NCBI GenBank assembly: GCA_031272305.1
Contig: JAISUA010000162.1
Coordinates: forward strand, 1 to 5,813
Direction: 5' to 3'
Length of the DNA stretch: 5,813 nucleotides
Origin: Clostridioides sp.
Lineage (GTDB): Bacteria > Bacillota > Clostridia > Peptostreptococcales > Peptostreptococcaceae
Numbering within the stretch: position 1 is the stretch's first letter; each line of letters starts with the position of its first letter. Both the position numbers and the translations under genes were made by a program. Positions 4,087 to 5,813 of this stretch are shown in pieces. The notes under the pieces were generated by a model. The model was not told the DNA's origin. It worked only from the letters and a program-made list of their open reading frames with translations, and did no database searches.

Positions 4087-5813
4087 ATGAGTGAATTAAA
4101 AATTATGCGAAGTATTATGAGAATTATTTTACCAGTAAGTATTTTAATTTTATTTTTTACTGTATTTAATATAAGAAGTGATGCAATAAATATTACTATG
4201 TCAAGTGGCAATTTTGGTAGTAATTGGGAGATAAAAGAAGAAGGAGGTGAAATTGTTTTAGAAATAGGAGAAGGTCAACTTGACAGTGGAGCAATCAATG
4301 TAGAGCAAGACAATGATATAAAAAATATTACAAAAATAAGATTTGTAGGAAATGTTATAGCAAATGAAAATTCGTGTGGGTTGTTTAAAAGCTTTCAAGG
4401 TCTAAACAGTATAGAGAATATAGAGCGCTTGGACACATCAAATGTAAAAATTATGCAGGATATGTTTAGAGATTGTTATGAGTTGAAAGAATTAGATGTA
4501 AGTAATTTTAATACAGAACAAGTCACAAATATGTCATACATGTTTAGAGATTGTTGTGAGTTGAAAGAATTAGATGTAAGTAATTTTAATACAGAACAAG
4601 TCACAAATATGTCATACATGTTTTGTGATTGTTCTAATTTGAAAGAACTAGATTTAAATAGATTTAATACAAAACAAGTCACAAATATGGAATTTATGTT
4701 TTGTAATTGTTCTAATTTAGAAAAATTAGATTTAAGCAACTTTGATACATCAAATGTAGATAATATGCATAGTATGTTTTATAATTGTCAGAGTTTGAAA
4801 GAATTAGATATAAGTAATTTTAATACAGAACAAGTCACAAATATGTCAGAAATGTTTTATTATTGTAATAGTTTAGAAGAATTAGATTTAAGTAACTTTA
4901 ATACATCAAATGTAGAGAATATGTGGTATATGTTTTATAATTGTCATAGTTTGAAAGAATTAGATTTAAGTAGTTTTAATACAGAACAAGTCACAAATAT
5001 GGATTTCATGTTTAGTTATTGTCAGAGTTTGAAAGAATTAGATTTAAGTAATTTTAATACAGAACAAGTCAAAAATATGAATTACATGTTTTATTGTTGT
5101 TATGATTTGAAAGAATTAGATTTAAGTAACTTTAATACATCAAATATAGAGAATGAGTGGACGATGTATAGAGTGTTTTATGAATGCACATTGGAGAGAT
5201 TGACTTTAGGTAAAAAAACCTTATTTGCTCCTAAAGCAAGTCTAAATCAACCTTCTAATGATACATTACATACTGGATATTGGGTACATGAAGATGATCA
5301 AGAAGGTGTTAATTTTGAACCAACAACTGACCTATTTTTAAATTATGATGGAAGTATTCCAGGAACGTATGTTTGGCAAGGAGTACAAGTAGGTATAAAT
5401 CTAAATCTAAATGACGAAACAGAAAATCCACAAATTAAAGTATTGCCTGCAAGATATGGGCAAACGATTAATTTGTCAAAAATAACTAAACCTCAAAGAG
5501 AAGGTTATACATTTAAAGGATGGGCTGATACAAAACCACTAGCAGATTCTAAAACAAAAATAAATGTAACAAAGATAGATTCTTTAGAAGTAAAAACACT
5601 TTATGCAATTTGGACGAAAAAAATTAGCTCAGATTCAGAAGATTCGTCAGCAAAAACTGTAATATTAGCGACTGGAAAGGATTATCCAGATTCACTAACA
5701 GCGTCAGTGCTTGCCTATGTAAAAAATGCTCCTATTCTGTTATCAAACTTTGACAGTGTAGATACTACAACACTTAACGAAATCAAAAGAATAGGAGCAA
5801 CAGATATAATTAT
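4087..5813 (+). CDS. Secreted BspA-like leucine-rich-repeat surface protein with InlB repeat and CWB2 domain (3' end outside window)
   Basis: The frame is open from ATG 4087 (GGAGGT 6 nt upstream) to the window edge, 575 codons so far. Order: signal peptide (basic MSELKIMRSIMR, hydrophobic to about residue 28, possible cleavage after S-D-A near 33); a unique segment; a degenerate repeat at 106-132; nine BspA/DUF285 repeats at about 133-368 (consensus LKELDLSNFNTxxVxNMxxMF, then Cys near the unit end); a linker; an InlB/Listeria-Bacteroides B repeat at about 433-511 (REGYTFKGWAD…LYAIWTK); and from about 525 the start of a CWB2 domain (VILATGKDYPDSLTASVLAY). CWB2 domains usually occur in threes and hold clostridial proteins on wall polymers, so two more are probably downstream. 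BspA-like proteins are often adhesins binding host matrix or other bacteria; that role is inferred from the family, and the ligand is unknown. Confidence 0.9.
   Translation, partial: MSELKIMRSIMRIILPVSILILFFTVFNIRSDAINITMSSGNFGSNWEIKEEGGEIVLEIGEGQLDSGAINVEQDNDIKNITKIRFVGNVIANENSCGLFKSFQGLNSIENIERLDTSNVKIMQDMFRDCYELKELDVSNFNTEQVTNMSYMFRDCCELKELDVSNFNTEQVTNMSYMFCDCSNLKELDLNRFNTKQVTNMEFMFCNCSNLEKLDLSNFDTSNVDNMHSMFYNCQSLKELDISNFNTEQVTNMSEMFYYCNSLEELDLSNFNTSNVENMWYMFYNCHSLKELDLSSFNTEQVTNMDFMFSYCQSLKELDLSNFNTEQVKNMNYMFYCCYDLKELDLSNFNTSNIENEWTMYRVFYECTLERLTLGKKTLFAPKASLNQPSNDTLHTGYWVHEDDQEGVNFEPTTDLFLNYDGSIPGTYVWQGVQVGINLNLNDETENPQIKVLPARYGQTINLSKITKPQREGYTFKGWADTKPLADSKTKINVTKIDSLEVKTLYAIWTKKISSDSEDSSAKTVILATGKDYPDSLTASVLAYVKNAPILLSNFDSVDTTTLNEIKRIGATDII
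4483..5190 (+). repeat. Nine tandem 78-bp coding repeats (BspA/DUF285 units)
   Basis: Units start at 4483, 4561, 4639, 4717, 4795, 4873, 4951, 5029 and 5107; all are exactly 78 bp except the last, which runs two codons longer before a break into LERLTLG. A degenerate unit precedes at 4402. DNA identity is high: 4462-4545 and 4540-4623 match with a single difference, so some copies are young. Two classes alternate, NTEQV or NTKQV (units 1, 2, 3, 5, 7, 8) and DTSNV/NTSNV/NTSNI (units 4, 6, 9, and the degenerate first). Exact 78-bp periodicity keeps the frame if copies are gained or lost. Confidence 0.9.

Noticed and set aside
3948..4211. 87-codon frame on the - strand
   Set aside because: It is the A+T-rich shadow of the intergenic region and signal-peptide region; the hydrophobic translation reflects composition, and it has no convincing ribosome binding site.
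4476..4739. 87-codon repetitive frame on the - strand
   Set aside because: It is the antisense reading of the 78-bp coding repeats; its own repeats follow from those units.
4483..5190. CRISPR-like array
   Set aside because: The 78-bp periodic units have no unique spacers and encode a continuous DUF285 repeat protein.

Overview
The window is strongly A+T-rich (about 70% or more by eye) with good AGGAGG-type ribosome binding sites and GTG starts. It also carries a BspA-like surface protein that ends in a clostridial-type cell-wall-binding (CWB2) domain. Together these point to a low-G+C Gram-positive anaerobe of the Clostridia. An oral Peptostreptococcaceae-like organism is my best guess, but no marker gene here proves the genus.

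Layout, all genes on the + strand: (1) 1-285 is the C-terminal end of a PotD-type spermidine/putrescine-binding protein, closed by a strong terminator. (2) 467-1372 and 1477-2385 are two tandem paralogous patatin-like phospholipases. Both lack a signal peptide. Each has its own copy of the same promoter and the same small dyad, and the pair shares one terminator. (3) 2472-2651 is a promoter plus a structured leader holding a G+C-richer hairpin between two 14-bp direct repeats. (4) 2652-3641 is a membrane-anchored GH73 N-acetylglucosaminidase (autolysin-like) that apparently starts at an ATT codon. (5) 3642-4086 is a long, very A+T-rich intergenic region with a perfect 23-bp dyad, a related second dyad and a promoter. 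(6) 4087 to the window edge is a large open-ended gene for a secreted protein with a signal peptide, nine 26-residue BspA/DUF285 repeats, an InlB-type B repeat and the start of a CWB2 domain.

The last two genes act at the cell surface: one cuts peptidoglycan, the other is a wall-attached repeat protein, probably an adhesin. The patatins look cytosolic and their job is unknown; no nucleotidyltransferase or other defence partner is visible next to them. The most unusual points are the duplicated patatin promoter/dyad cassette, a related ATACA-N7-TGTAT dyad near several genes, the likely ATT start, and the possible small insertion in the glucosaminidase leader. No complete, previously undescribed system can be claimed from this window alone.
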